Assembly: GCA_030744755.1 (NCBI GenBank)
Contig: JASLPY010000036.1
Coordinates: 1 to 50,568, forward strand
Direction: 5' to 3'
Length of the DNA: 50,568 nt
From: Kiritimatiellia bacterium
GTDB lineage: Bacteria > Verrucomicrobiota > Kiritimatiellia > UBA8416 > JADHWI01
In this document: positions 7,440 through 15,955 of the stretch, piece after piece
Layout: each line of letters opens with the position of its first letter
How positions within the stretch are numbered: position 1 is the first letter of the stretch
The notes under the pieces: model-generated
Told to the model about the DNA's origin: nothing
Databases searched by the model: none
What the model saw: the letters and a program-made list of their open reading frames with translations, nothing else
Translations under genes and position numbers: made by a program

Positions 7440-10400
7440 TTACTTTTCCGCAAGCTTGATCGAGCCCCAGTAGCCGGTTTCCCAGTTCCAGCCGCTGGGC
7501 TGATTAACCAGTTCGACTTTGACCTTTTTTCCTGCATAGGGCGACAGGTCAAGTTCCACGGTGGTCCATCTATCGACGGCGGTTCTTCCACCTATCGTCC
7601 GGCTGATAATCTGCTTGGAGTCGACCCGCGCAACAAGCGTCCAGTCTCCTTTCGGATCGTGGGCGACATCAACCAGCAGGGATGTCTTCTTGCCTGCAGA
7701 AACAGATATCTCACGGCTCAGAACGCAGCCGGTCTGTCGATCAAGCGGATGGGTCACAAGGACGCTCTTGCGCCCGGCCCATTCCGCACGCAGCCCCGGG
7801 TGCTCTTCTTTGCCACAAGATCTGACACTCCAGCCGGGTGCGAACTTCTTAATAGCTTCGCCCATGGATACGGGCTTTGAGTTGCCTCTCTCCCGGCGCG
7901 TGGTCTTCTTTGGGGCCGGCCAGTACTTCTTGATGATCCCTTCGCTCTGTTTCATGAGCGGGGTCGATGCGGTAGGTGCCGGCGGTGCGGGGCGCCCCGG
8001 CATGAGGTCGATTCCGGCGGGGTTGAGGGGGTCCATGTCGATCACGGGCCATACAACTTTTCCTGCACGCTGTCCTGCTTCATCGTAGTAGGCGCCAAGC
8101 TCGTTGGAGTTTGAGTCCGCCCAAAGGGTGATGCGGTTAATTTCGGCCATGGTGAGCGCTTTGCGGTGATGCTTCATAAGCATCTTCTTTGCGAGCCCTG
8201 TTTGAATGGCCCCGAATCTGCCGGCTATTGTGCGATAGCCGCCGTGAATTGGCTGTACGCCCGAGTGTCCGCCTGTACCGTGATAGAAGAACTGGTACTT
8301 TTTGAGGTCGGGTACGGGTTTCTTGTTCTTCACGTGGCACGGATTGCACTTGTTTTTGAGAAGCGGTTCAACCAGGCGCGCGTACGTCATGGGGCACGAT
8401 CCGTCCTCGAGATTCGGTACAAGCTTGGACGGCGCGCGTTTCATTGCCATCGGTTTCTTGTTCTGTGCCGGTGCCTTTCCTTTCTTTTCGTGACAACCCA
8501 GGCATGTCATCTGTTCTCCCGGATGAACGTAGGTGTCCGTACGCATGGATTGCACGGCCATCCCGTTCTCGTCAAGTGCCTGGAAGTATATGGCTTTCTC
8601 GACAGGCGCCTCGAAGTACGCACTGCCATCCTCTTCCACCGGCACTACGCCGAGGACCGCCCTGGCACTGACGCCGTTTCCGGGGCCCATGCGGGGTTGA
8701 TTCTCGAACGGACTGTGCCATGGATACGGGAACACCTGCATTACGCGAATTGCGCTGATTTTTGTGTTCGGGGGCCATTCGAAATCCGACTCGTAGACAT
8801 TCATTATGGATATCGTTGCGCGCTTGTGACCCGCGGTCTTGTATCGTTCGCCCTGGTTGGTCATGGTCGGAAGCGCGGGTGGCCTTTTCTCCGCTCTCAG
8901 CGGGATAGGTCTACGCACCTGATCGATTCCGCCGCAGGAGGAAGAGGATGCCGCAAAGAGCAGCTCAGCATTGCCGAACTTATCAAGAAGGTAAACCTGG
9001 TTTTTCCGGGCGGCGATTATGAATGCCTCGCTGAGAGGCCACGGATCCGTGAATTCGGGAGAGCGCGGCAATCCCTTGTCATGGTCGCCGGCGTAGCCGC
9101 GCGACTCCTGCATCATCTCGTAATTGTGGAAGAGTGTCACCTGCGACATCTTGTTGTCGTCTTCGATATTGGTGTCAATCAGCACGAGAGTGCCCCATGG
9201 TCCGCTTATGTGATGCTTTCCGGCGACTGCGATGTGCCGGCGAGATCCGGGGATTCCCTTGATGCAGTATTCTGCCCAGGGCCGGTCGGCGCGGCCATCT
9301 TTCCAGCTTTTCCCATCAAACGTGTGGTGCGGATAAGCGAAGTTGCCGTGCGGTGCGCGCGCATCCCTGCCGTCGGGATAGCATATCCACATGTTGTGAG
9401 CCGCGGAGAAATCGCGGTCAACGTAGTCCCAGCGCGTATAGACAAGCATTCCATCGTTATCGACGCTGGGTTGAAGCTCGGTTGTCTCGTGATAGCTGAT
9501 GGGTATCATGTCGCTGCCGTCACGCTTCATGGAATGCATGGTGCCGCAGGGCTGCGAGAATTCCCTGAAGGGCGCTCCGCCCTGGCAGCGGTCCATGATA
9601 TTGCGGCGGTCGGAGACAAAGACCACGCGGCCATTGGGGAGAAAGCAGGGATCATAGTCATTTCTCTTTCCGTCGGTAACCTGTACGAGGTCTGAGCCAT
9701 CCGCGTTGACCTTGAAGAGGTGAAAACAGGTTTCTTCGGTAAAGGCTTCAAAAACATCGCGTGGCCATGGCGGCCTGATGCCCGTTCTTTCCACGTACGA
9801 GAAGACGATGGTTTTCCCGTCATAATCTAGTGCCGGAATGTTAAAGGCGCCCGGGGCGGTGAGCTTGCGGCCCTTGAGCCGTCCGCTTTCTACTTCGGAG
9901 TTCTCGAGGATGTTCTTTATCGCTGGTTTTCCATCCTTTATGCCGGAGACCCTGAAAAGCCCGCCTCCGGGTCTTACGTGGTAACCGTAGTTCCAGCATT
10001 GCAGGACGCCTTCCCTGTTACCGCTCTTGGTCAGGAAGATCATCTCGTCGAAATCCAGGAGGGGATTGGACAGGGAGAGTTCGCGCCTTAACCTGCAGGC
10101 TTCCATGTAGAGATCCTTCGATTCGGTCTCGCTTGCGGCGTATTGTTTCTTGAGGTCGCCCAGCTTGCTTTCTACTTCCTCGAGACCGTTAGCGCCGCGC
10201 AGGTTGCGCATATGCTTCAAGAGTGCGGTTGTCCGGCGCAGCACGATTCCTGTCGGTGAACGATCCTCCGGATACACCGCGGATTCGCGATCAAGCAGGA
10301 AGGGTGATACGCCTCTTTGCTTGCTTTTTACCGCGCTGATATCCGACTGCAGTTCACGGTACTGTTTGTCCCATGTCGCGCCAACATCATCGCCCCTGGC

Positions 10401-10496
10401 GATTTCGGCGCTGAAGCTGGACATAACGATGGTCCAGATGCAAACGATGCGAAGACTGTTGACTATCCGTCCAGTGATGTTTCTGTGTTTCTTCAT
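7440..10496 (-). CDS. Secreted HZS-alpha-like diheme protein with C-terminal carbohydrate-binding-like domain
   Basis: About 1018 residues. The chosen ATG at 10496 has GAGGAG a few bases upstream; a GTG five codons earlier is in frame but lies before that site. A signal peptide is visible (VCIWTIVMSSFSAEIARGDD). A helical, charged stretch at about 30-140 precedes a propeller-like hydrazine-synthase-alpha domain (FDEMIFLTKSGN, DPCFLPNGRVVFVSDRR, PSVDNDGMLVYTRWDYVDRD). Two CxxCH heme motifs lie at Cys665 (CLGCHEKKG) and Cys717 (CNPCHVKN). The last 120 residues look like a galactose-binding/NPCBM-type beta sandwich (LLVDVAHDPKGDWTLVARVD and WNWETGYWGS near the end). The core matches the downstream protein at 4147-7287 but has no LamG domain and one heme fewer. 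Not a true hydrazine synthase; substrate unknown. Confidence 0.85.
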   Translation of the reverse strand: MKKHRNITGRIVNSLRIVCIWTIVMSSFSAEIARGDDVGATWDKQYRELQSDISAVKSKQRGVSPFLLDRESAVYPEDRSPTGIVLRRTTALLKHMRNLRGANGLEEVESKLGDLKKQYAASETESKDLYMEACRLRRELSLSNPLLDFDEMIFLTKSGNREGVLQCWNYGYHVRPGGGLFRVSGIKDGKPAIKNILENSEVESGRLKGRKLTAPGAFNIPALDYDGKTIVFSYVERTGIRPPWPRDVFEAFTEETCFHLFKVNADGSDLVQVTDGKRNDYDPCFLPNGRVVFVSDRRNIMDRCQGGAPFREFSQPCGTMHSMKRDGSDMIPISYHETTELQPSVDNDGMLVYTRWDYVDRDFSAAHNMWICYPDGRDARAPHGNFAYPHHTFDGKSWKDGRADRPWAEYCIKGIPGSRRHIAVAGKHHISGPWGTLVLIDTNIEDDNKMSQVTLFHNYEMMQESRGYAGDHDKGLPRSPEFTDPWPLSEAFIIAARKNQVYLLDKFGNAELLFAASSSSCGGIDQVRRPIPLRAEKRPPALPTMTNQGERYKTAGHKRATISIMNVYESDFEWPPNTKISAIRVMQVFPYPWHSPFENQPRMGPGNGVSARAVLGVVPVEEDGSAYFEAPVEKAIYFQALDENGMAVQSMRTDTYVHPGEQMTCLGCHEKKGKAPAQNKKPMAMKRAPSKLVPNLEDGSCPMTYARLVEPLLKNKCNPCHVKNKKPVPDLKKYQFFYHGTGGHSGVQPIHGGYRTIAGRFGAIQTGLAKKMLMKHHRKALTMAEINRITLWADSNSNELGAYYDEAGQRAGKVVWPVIDMDPLNPAGIDLMPGRPAPPAPTASTPLMKQSEGIIKKYWPAPKKTTRRERGNSKPVSMGEAIKKFAPGWSVRSCGKEEHPGLRAEWAGRKSVLVTHPLDRQTGCVLSREISVSAGKKTSLLVDVAHDPKGDWTLVARVDSKQIISRTIGGRTAVDRWTTVELDLSPYAGKKVKVELVNQPSGWNWETGYWGSIKLAEK

Positions 10497-10950
10497 ACGC
10501 TCCTCAACCACATGTGTTTTGTCTTAGACTCACTTCCCGTACAGAACTAGACCCCAACCGAAAAGCCCCGAAGGGGAGGGATATACGGCGGTGTATAAAC
10601 AAGCTTATCATATCTCGCCCTTTCAGGGCTCATGTGTTCGTTTCCGTGTTACCCAGGGCGTTGCCCTGGGCTAGTATATATTGCCCTTTCAGGGCACAGG
10701 TCCTTTTGGGATAACGTTCAGCTAAGAGTTTTTTTCGTGTTGTTCCGCGCTTCTACTGCAGTGCCAATCGCTCAACAAATCTCTCCGCATTGATGGTTAT
10801 ATCGTCTTCTCCTATCTGGTCGAACGGGTTCTCCAGGTGTTCCTGGATGTTGTCGAGGCTTACCGGGATGGTAGTGAACAGAACTGGCATAACATAGGCT
10901 AAACCGTCTGAATTGCCTCATTTTATGATCTTCTCTTGCCGAGCCGTCGC
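10497..10950. other. Gene-free region with palindromic repeat
   Basis: Apart from the repeat element at about 10563-10697, the region holds no coding sequence that I can support. The part from 10740 to 10950 looks like unique spacer next to the end of tadA. Confidence 0.55.
10563..10697. repeat. Dispersed multi-hairpin palindromic element
   Basis: Contains CCCC-GAA-GGGG (10566-10576), two copies of GCCCTTTCAGGGC (10617-10629 and 10683-10695) and the strong hairpin CCCAGGGC-GTT-GCCCTGGG (10652-10670), with TATA-rich linkers. One frame reads PRALPWA, a phrase I recall from spurious short ORFs in many PVC and Bacteroidota genomes, which points to a dispersed REP-like element. That recollection is not a database result. 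Confidence 0.7.
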
Positions 10951-11421
10951 TCAGGTTTTGGCTCTTTTTTCGGCGAAGAAAGACTGGAGCATCTGGCGGC
11001 ATTCTTCCTGGCGGATGCCGTTTATGGTTTCGCAACGGTGGTTCAGTTGGGGATGGTCCAGAGCGCCGAATACTGATACTGCGCCTCGCTTGGGGTCGGG
11101 GGTTCCGTAGACTACGAGGGGAATCCGGGCCAGGACGATGGCACCCGCACACATTATGCATGGTTCCTTGGTGACGTACATGACCGTGTCGGTCAGGCGC
11201 CAGTCTTCAAGTGCGCTGGCGGCCTGGGTGATTGCTATCATTTCGGCGTGTGCGGTGGCGTCCTTAAGGAGTTCGACCTGGTTGTGTGCCCTGCCGAGGA
11301 CCATTCGCCTTGACGGGTCATCCTGTCCGGGGCCGATTATCACGCAGCCTGTAGGGACTTCTCCCTCCTCCATGGCCTTCCTGGCCTCGCGAATCGCCAT
11401 GTCCATGTATTGCTCGTGCAT
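10951..11421 (-). CDS. tadA: tRNA-specific adenosine deaminase
   Basis: A 156-residue protein that converts adenosine to inosine at the wobble position of tRNA(Arg). The zinc-binding deaminase signature is complete: His58 and Glu60 in HAEM, then Pro87-Cys88 and Cys91 in PCIMCAG. The chosen ATG (11419-11421) is preceded by AGGAGA and starts MHEQYMDMAIREA, the usual family N-terminus; the reading frame is open for 20 more codons upstream but these do not match the family. The gene stands alone on the minus strand, divergent from dnaX. Confidence 0.95.
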   Translation of the reverse strand: MHEQYMDMAIREARKAMEEGEVPTGCVIIGPGQDDPSRRMVLGRAHNQVELLKDATAHAEMIAITQAASALEDWRLTDTVMYVTKEPCIMCAGAIVLARIPLVVYGTPDPKRGAVSVFGALDHPQLNHRCETINGIRQEECRQMLQSFFAEKRAKT

Positions 11422-11500
11422 GATTCTCCTGCTGACAGCCGTTAGACATCTGAATAGATCAATCATGAGCGAAGGAATCAAGCATGTTATTCATCATGGG

Positions 11501-11909
11501 GAGGGAGAATTCAACCACCCGCGCTCCCGCGCTCGAGGGCCCGAGGTCACAGAGGTCAAAGGGATGAGGAGACTCAGCTTCTGGAGAGCGTCATGAAGTT
11601 GACGATGGTTCCCTTGTGACTTCCGTTTGGCCGCCTATTCACTGAGAATTGACTGAACCATCATCAAATTCATGCCGCGTTTGCCTTTTGAGAGAGAGTA
11701 GGAGGATCAGGGTTGTGGAGGAGTGTGCGTTAGAGCAGTTCTTTCTCTTCTTTCTCCCTATGAGCAAACGTTGGCTGAATATGTGTGAAGGAATGCTGGG
11801 AAATGGGGCATTCCTTCACACATATTCGGCCAACTCTCCTTCTTTAATCTAACCTCCGTGTCCTCGGGAACTCCAGCGCGGGAGCGCGGGTGGTTGAATT
11901 TCCCCTCTC
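11501..11909. mobile_element. MITE-like element with about 55-bp terminal inverted repeats and nested hairpins
   Basis: The left arm 11501-11555 and right arm 11853-11909 are imperfect inverted copies; the inner core is ATTCAACCACCCGCGCTCCC on the left and its exact complement on the right. Inside are two further hairpins: 11592-11611 with 11655-11674 (18 of 20 bases pair, 43-base loop) and 11770-11796 with 11808-11834 (26 of 27 bases pair, 11-base loop). No gene is encoded. The architecture fits a non-autonomous element with terminal inverted repeats or a structured RNA. No clear target-site duplication was seen. Confidence 0.65.
11770..11834. repeat. 27-bp hairpin inside the nested element
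   Basis: The arms at 11770-11796 (GTTGGCTGAATATG...) and 11808-11834 pair over 27 bases with a single mismatch (a G-T pair if read as RNA), closing an 11-base loop TGGGAAATGGG. No T-run follows on either strand. It is much longer than typical intrinsic terminators. Confidence 0.85.
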
Positions 11910-12010
11910 ATCCACTCCCAATATCCTTGTCAAATTGAGGGAAAGATGTATTGATATTGATTGTTGGTGAAGGTTCTGGGACGACTGGAATTACTTGGAG
12001 AAGAGGTAGT

Positions 12011-13816
12011 ATGGCGTACCAAGTTCTGGCACGAAAATGGCGGCCGCAGCAGTTTGATGACGTTGTGGGACAGGCACACGTCACTGAGACTCTCAAGAAT
12101 GCCCTGAAGAACGACAGGTTGGCGCACGCTTACCTCTTCGTTGGACCAAGAGGTATCGGCAAGACGTCGATCGCCCGGATATTCTCCAAGGCCCTGAATT
12201 GTGAGAAAGGCCCCACGACCACGCCTTGCGACGAATGCAGTTCTTGCGGTGAGATCGCGGCAGGTACGAGCCTGGACGTTCTGGAAATAGATGGTGCGTC
12301 CAACAATGGAGTGGACCAGGTGCGCGATCTTCGCGACACGGTCAAGTACGCACCGACCAGGGGCAAGTTCAAGATATACATCATCGACGAAGTACACATG
12401 CTCAGTACGGCTGCATTCAATGCGCTTCTGAAGACTCTAGAGGAGCCCCCGCCGCATGTTAAGTTCATTTTCGCGACGACTGAACCGGAGAAGATCCTCC
12501 CAACGATTATATCCCGTTGCCAGCGTTTCGATCTTCGCCGTATCCCGGTTCCACAGATCGTGGAAAGGCTTGAGCTCGTAGCAAAAGACGAAAAGGTCAA
12601 GATTGACGACGATGCACTGCTTGCGGTAGCGCGCGGATCCGAAGGCGGGCTGCGCGATGCGGAGTCGGCCCTGGATCAGCTGATATCTTTCAAGGGGAAG
12701 AAGATATCCGAAGAGGACGTGCTTTCCGTGTTTGGATTGGTATCGCGGGCGCTTCTCGAGGAACTGGCCGAGAAAATACTAACGGGCGATATCGAGGGAA
12801 TAGTGATGCTGATAGCCCGACTGGACGAATCGGGTAAGGATTTGCGGCGTCTTGTTCTTGAACTGATGGAGTATTTCCGGAATCTCCTGATCGTTCTGAA
12901 CGTGAAGGAAGTGTCGGCCGGACTGGATCTTGCCGAGGCCCAGGTTGCCGCGTTGACCCGGCAAGCCGAGCTGACGAATACGGACCGTGTCCTCAGGCTC
13001 ACGCGAATTCTGGGCGAGACGGTGGATGGCATGCGATTTGCCCTATCCAGGCGTACACTGCTCGAGACGGCCCTGATAAGGTGCGCGCGTGCCGCCGTCG
13101 TTGTTTCGCTTGAGGAGATCCTGGCGCAGATCAACGAGCTTCGAAAATCGGGAGGCGCAGCGGCAGGCGGAAGCGGCGGCGGCCCGTCCTCCGGTACCGT
13201 GAAGGCTTCGAGACGGGTTCCTGAGAAAGAGACCGCGGGTGAAGACCAGGGGGAGATGGCCCTTGAGAAATCGGCGGAGACTGTGACACCCGTGGTTCCG
13301 ATTGTTGCGGAGAGCAGGGCCGAGTTCGAGACGAAGCCACGAAAGACTGCGGGCAACGCTGATGAACTGGCGAAACTGTTGAAGGAGTGGCGTGAAATAT
13401 GCCACCGGGTGGGTAAGATTGCCGTTATGGCGGGGAGCCCTTTGCTGGATGCCAGGCCCATAGATGTGCTGGAAGACCGCGTGGTGTTGGGTTTCGATCC
13501 GGAATTTGAGGAGGATCTCGGCAAATTCAAGAGCGGTCGCAACCGCAAGGCCCTGGAGCATGTACTTGCCGGAAGCCTTGGCAGGGGAGTTGCTGTTGAG
13601 TGTAAACTGGCGGAGATTCGCGCGGAGGTCGCTGAAGAGCAGGCCGTTGAAGCGCGGGAGCTGGATGTGTCGCCTTCGCAGGATGTAGCGGTGGCAGACC
13701 AGAAGCGGGAGGATGTATCGCCGGCACTGAAGTCGATGGGAGAATGGCTGAATGTCCCAGAGGTGGAGAAAGTTCTGGAGATGTTCAACGGTTCCATTAT
13801 AGACGTGCGTGCCTGA
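12011..13816 (+). CDS. dnaX: DNA polymerase III subunit tau/gamma
   Basis: A 601-residue clamp-loader ATPase of the replisome. It begins MAYQVLARKWRPQQFDDVVGQ, the family's standard start; the frame is open 20 codons further upstream without similarity. Walker A is GPRGIGKTS, the zinc module is CEKGPTTTPCDECSSCG, the Walker B region reads IIDEVHML, and the sensor-1 and SRC regions are ATTEPEKI and IISRCQRFDLRRI. A low-complexity Gly/Ala linker (SGGAAAGGSGGG) near residue 385 separates the ATPase and collar from the tau-specific tail. It is first in a plus-strand run dnaX-ybaB-recR-yggS, the common bacterial dnaX-ybaB-recR order. No A-rich slippery heptamer for a gamma-form frameshift was seen near the linker. 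Confidence 0.97.
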   Translation: MAYQVLARKWRPQQFDDVVGQAHVTETLKNALKNDRLAHAYLFVGPRGIGKTSIARIFSKALNCEKGPTTTPCDECSSCGEIAAGTSLDVLEIDGASNNGVDQVRDLRDTVKYAPTRGKFKIYIIDEVHMLSTAAFNALLKTLEEPPPHVKFIFATTEPEKILPTIISRCQRFDLRRIPVPQIVERLELVAKDEKVKIDDDALLAVARGSEGGLRDAESALDQLISFKGKKISEEDVLSVFGLVSRALLEELAEKILTGDIEGIVMLIARLDESGKDLRRLVLELMEYFRNLLIVLNVKEVSAGLDLAEAQVAALTRQAELTNTDRVLRLTRILGETVDGMRFALSRRTLLETALIRCARAAVVVSLEEILAQINELRKSGGAAAGGSGGGPSSGTVKASRRVPEKETAGEDQGEMALEKSAETVTPVVPIVAESRAEFETKPRKTAGNADELAKLLKEWREICHRVGKIAVMAGSPLLDARPIDVLEDRVVLGFDPEFEEDLGKFKSGRNRKALEHVLAGSLGRGVAVECKLAEIRAEVAEEQAVEARELDVSPSQDVAVADQKREDVSPALKSMGEWLNVPEVEKVLEMFNGSIIDVRA

Positions 13817-13830
13817 TTGGGGAGGGAGTG

Positions 13831-13956
13831 AATATCCAATATCCAACAAGGAATATCCAATGACCAAGGAAAGAAGGAGAGAAAAGCAAATATACTGCGG
13901 AAAGGCCAACCATTCTCACTTGGTAATTGGGAGTTCCTTGTTGGATATTGGATGTT
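13831..13956. repeat. Inverted-repeat element, family A copy 1
   Basis: The left arm 13831-13868 and right arm 13919-13956 (38 bases each, about 32 pairing) are built from short words such as ATATCCAA and CCAACAAGGAA, around a 50-base middle that includes AAGGCCAACCATTCTC. The element fills the gap between dnaX and ybaB. A second member with the same layout and middle motif lies at 15737-15885. On the minus strand it reads ENGWPF...LDIPCWILDIH, a phrase I associate with repeat-derived short ORFs of Kiritimatiellota and Lentisphaerota. Confidence 0.75.
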
Positions 13957-14064
13957 GAGAAAGGGAAGACAACCATTTCGCAACAGGTTGTTGAGAGAGT
14001 GTTGATTAGGCCTGTGATGGGGCAGAATCCTTGACGTAAAAAAGAAAAGGAGAAGGGAATACAT

Positions 14065-14376
14065 ATGGCGAATGTGCTGAAGATGATGAAACAGGCCGCT
14101 TCCATGCAGAAAGAAATGAAGCGGATTCAGAAAGAACTGGCCAAGCAGACAGTGGAGTTCACGAACGCGGGGGTCACTGTTCTGACCAGGGGAGACATGA
14201 CTGTCGAGTCCATAGATATCGATGCAAGAGTGCTGGAGGGAGCAAATCCCGAGAAGCTCGGAAAGCAGATCACGATGGCTGTAAACGGTGCTCTTTCGGC
14301 TGCCAAGAAGAAGGCTGGTGGCGAGATGTCAAAGTTGACGGCCGGGTCCGGTCTCGGCGATTTGCTCGGTGGGTAG
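14065..14376 (+). CDS. ybaB: YbaB/EbfC nucleoid-associated protein
   Basis: A 103-residue small DNA-binding protein. It has the usual N-terminal coiled-coil helix (NVLKMMKQAASMQKEMKRIQ) followed by the strand-rich core (VTVLTRGDMTVESIDID) and a C-terminal helix (ITMAVNGALSAAKKKA). An AAGGGA motif precedes the ATG by about six bases. The gene sits directly between dnaX and recR, the order kept across many bacteria, and recR starts 49 bases after its end. Confidence 0.93.
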   Translation: MANVLKMMKQAASMQKEMKRIQKELAKQTVEFTNAGVTVLTRGDMTVESIDIDARVLEGANPEKLGKQITMAVNGALSAAKKKAGGEMSKLTAGSGLGDLLGG

Positions 14377-14425
14377 TTTGTGCGCCCATCCGTGGTTAGA
14401 AACCTTTTCGGATGTGGTCTAGCTA

Positions 14426-15019
14426 ATGGAAGCATTTGAAAAACTTGTCGCCAGCCTGGCAAGGCTGCCGGGTGTTGGAAGACGCAGCGCCGAACGAATG
14501 GCTACCAGACTGGTAAGGGACCCGGACGGGATCCTGGCCGGTCTTGCCATGAGCCTGGAGCAGGCGAGGAGTAACCTGTGCTGCTGCTCGAAATGTGGAA
14601 GCATCACATCCGTTGACCAGCAGCCGTGCCAGCTATGCACAAGTCCTCGCCGTGATACGCACGTTGTTTGTATCGTGGAGGATCCCAACGACATTGCTCT
14701 CATAGAGAAATCCGGCGGGTTCAGGGGACGCTACCATGCATTGATGGGCAAGCTCTCGCCAATGAGGGGCGAGGGCGCGCGCAACCTGCGGCTTTCGTCG
14801 CTGTTGGAACGTATCGATGCCGAGGGTTTCACGGAAGTGATACTTGCCACGAGCACCGATGTAGAGGGCGACGCAACTGCCAGCTTTATTGCCGACTTGC
14901 TGAAGGATAAGAACGTCAAGCTGTCACGACTGGCCTTTGGGTTACCGGCCAGCAGTGGAATCGCCTACAGCGATCCGGTGACGTTGCAGCGGGCGATTGA
15001 CGGCAGGCAGGCTTTCTGA
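14426..15019 (+). CDS. recR: Recombination mediator RecR
   Basis: A 197-residue protein that acts with RecF/RecO to load RecA at gaps. Features in order: an N-terminal helix-hairpin-helix (LARLPGVGRRSAERMA), a four-cysteine zinc finger at about 52-72 (CCSKCG ... QPCQLC), then a Toprim domain (VVCIVEDPNDI, FRGRYHALMGKLSPM) with the acidic residues retained, and the C-terminal KLSRLAFGLPASSGI-type segment. The ribosome binding site is weak. Length is normal for the family. Confidence 0.97.
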   Translation: MEAFEKLVASLARLPGVGRRSAERMATRLVRDPDGILAGLAMSLEQARSNLCCCSKCGSITSVDQQPCQLCTSPRRDTHVVCIVEDPNDIALIEKSGGFRGRYHALMGKLSPMRGEGARNLRLSSLLERIDAEGFTEVILATSTDVEGDATASFIADLLKDKNVKLSRLAFGLPASSGIAYSDPVTLQRAIDGRQAF

Positions 15020-15041
15020 TGAAGCAGGGGGTATTGCTTAG

Positions 15042-15737
15042 ATGAGCGAAGACACGTTCGAGCAGAGACTGAACGGGGTGCGTGAGCGGGTGCAGGCAGC
15101 ATGCGACCGGTCCGGCAGGGACCGGGATGACGTTTCGATCGTGGTGATTGCCAAGAATCACGGTCCGGAGCGTGTGCGGGAGGCTGCGGACTGCGGCGTC
15201 ACGATAATTGGTGAGAACCGTGTCCAGGAAGCCATACACAAGCAGTCCATGTGTCCGGGTGGGCTGGAGTGGCACATGGTCGGACATCTTCAGAAGAACA
15301 AGGTTAAGCATGCCGTAAGAGTTTTCAGAATGATCCATTCGGTGGATTCCACTGAGCTTCTGGATGTGATAGACAGGGCTTGCGGCGAGCATGGGGTGGT
15401 GATGCCGGTATGCCTGCAGGTGAACGTTTCGGGGGAGGGCAGCAAGTTCGGGATGGCGCCGGCGGACGGGCCGGGCGTGCTTGAGAGGTGTTCTTCGTTG
15501 ATGAATGTCGACGTCGTGGGCCTCATGACGATTCCGCCATTTTCACCGGATCCCGAAGACGCCAGGCGGTATTTTGCCGAGTTGAGGGATTTGCGGGGTT
15601 CATGGCGGGATGCCTCGGGGTTTGACCTTGAGCATCTATCCATGGGCATGAGCGGCGATTTCGAGGTGGCTATTGAAGAAGGGGCGACGTGGGTGAGGCT
15701 TGGGACGGTGCTTTTTGGGAAAAGAGGGAGGGGATGA
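15042..15737 (+). CDS. yggS: YggS family pyridoxal-phosphate homeostasis protein
   Basis: A 231-residue TIM-barrel protein (YggS/PLPBP) that binds pyridoxal 5'-phosphate and maintains B6 balance. The PLP-lysine motif is VVIAKNHGPERVREA, with His-Gly after the lysine where Thr-Lys/Tyr is more usual. Other family blocks are present: IIGENRVQEA, WHMVGHLQKNKVKH, MPVCLQVNVSGEGSKFGM and LSMGMSGDFEVAIEEGATWV. AGGGGGT lies eight bases before the ATG. It starts 22 bases after recR. The stop codon abuts the second copy of inverted-repeat family A. Confidence 0.95.
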   Translation: MSEDTFEQRLNGVRERVQAACDRSGRDRDDVSIVVIAKNHGPERVREAADCGVTIIGENRVQEAIHKQSMCPGGLEWHMVGHLQKNKVKHAVRVFRMIHSVDSTELLDVIDRACGEHGVVMPVCLQVNVSGEGSKFGMAPADGPGVLERCSSLMNVDVVGLMTIPPFSPDPEDARRYFAELRDLRGSWRDASGFDLEHLSMGMSGDFEVAIEEGATWVRLGTVLFGKRGRG

Positions 15738-15885
15738 ACGCCCAACGCCCAACGCCCAAGTTTGAGAGGGAGGGGATTGAATGTCCAAGTATTCCAATTG
15801 AGAATCTCCTGTCTAAGGGCCATCCATTCGCCCGTTCAACTCCCACCTTGGATGTTGGTTGTTGGGCGTTGGACGTTGGACGTTG
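15737..15885. repeat. Inverted-repeat element, family A copy 2
   Basis: Left arm 15737-15760 consists of repeats of AACGCCC and right arm 15847-15885 of GTTGGACGTTGG-type words, so the ends pair imperfectly. The middle has AGGGCCATCCATTCGC, close to the middle of copy 1 at 13831-13956. It begins inside the stop codon of yggS and fills the gap to the next gene. On the minus strand it reads RANGWPLDRRF and similar words. Confidence 0.75.
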
Positions 15886-15955
15886 AAAAACGCTTTTGTT
15901 GACGCAGATGTAACATGGAGCTTCAGGCAAAGCTTGCTTCCAGGGGTGGAGAGTC

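Larger units (their letters stand above)
11422..12010. other. Gene-free region dominated by nested inverted-repeat element
   Basis: The 589 bases between divergent tadA and dnaX contain no supported coding sequence. Most of it is the structured element at 11501-11909 described separately. The remaining 100 bases (11910-12010) must hold the dnaX promoter and the weak AGAGGT ribosome binding site at about 12002. Confidence 0.7.

Noticed and set aside
4147..10496. Hydrazine synthase and anammox metabolism
   Set aside because: Only the alpha middle-domain family resemblance is present; beta/gamma subunits and typical gene order are missing, and the family is common in non-anammox planctomycetes and relatives.
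11770..11834. Long hairpin with GTTGGC and GCCAAC ends considered as an attC site
   Set aside because: The core motifs are in the wrong order for attC (which starts RYYYAAC and ends GTTRRRY), and no cassette gene or nearby integrase is present.
12011..13816. Programmed frameshift for a short gamma form of dnaX
   Set aside because: No A AAA AAG-type slippery sequence was seen near the linker region.
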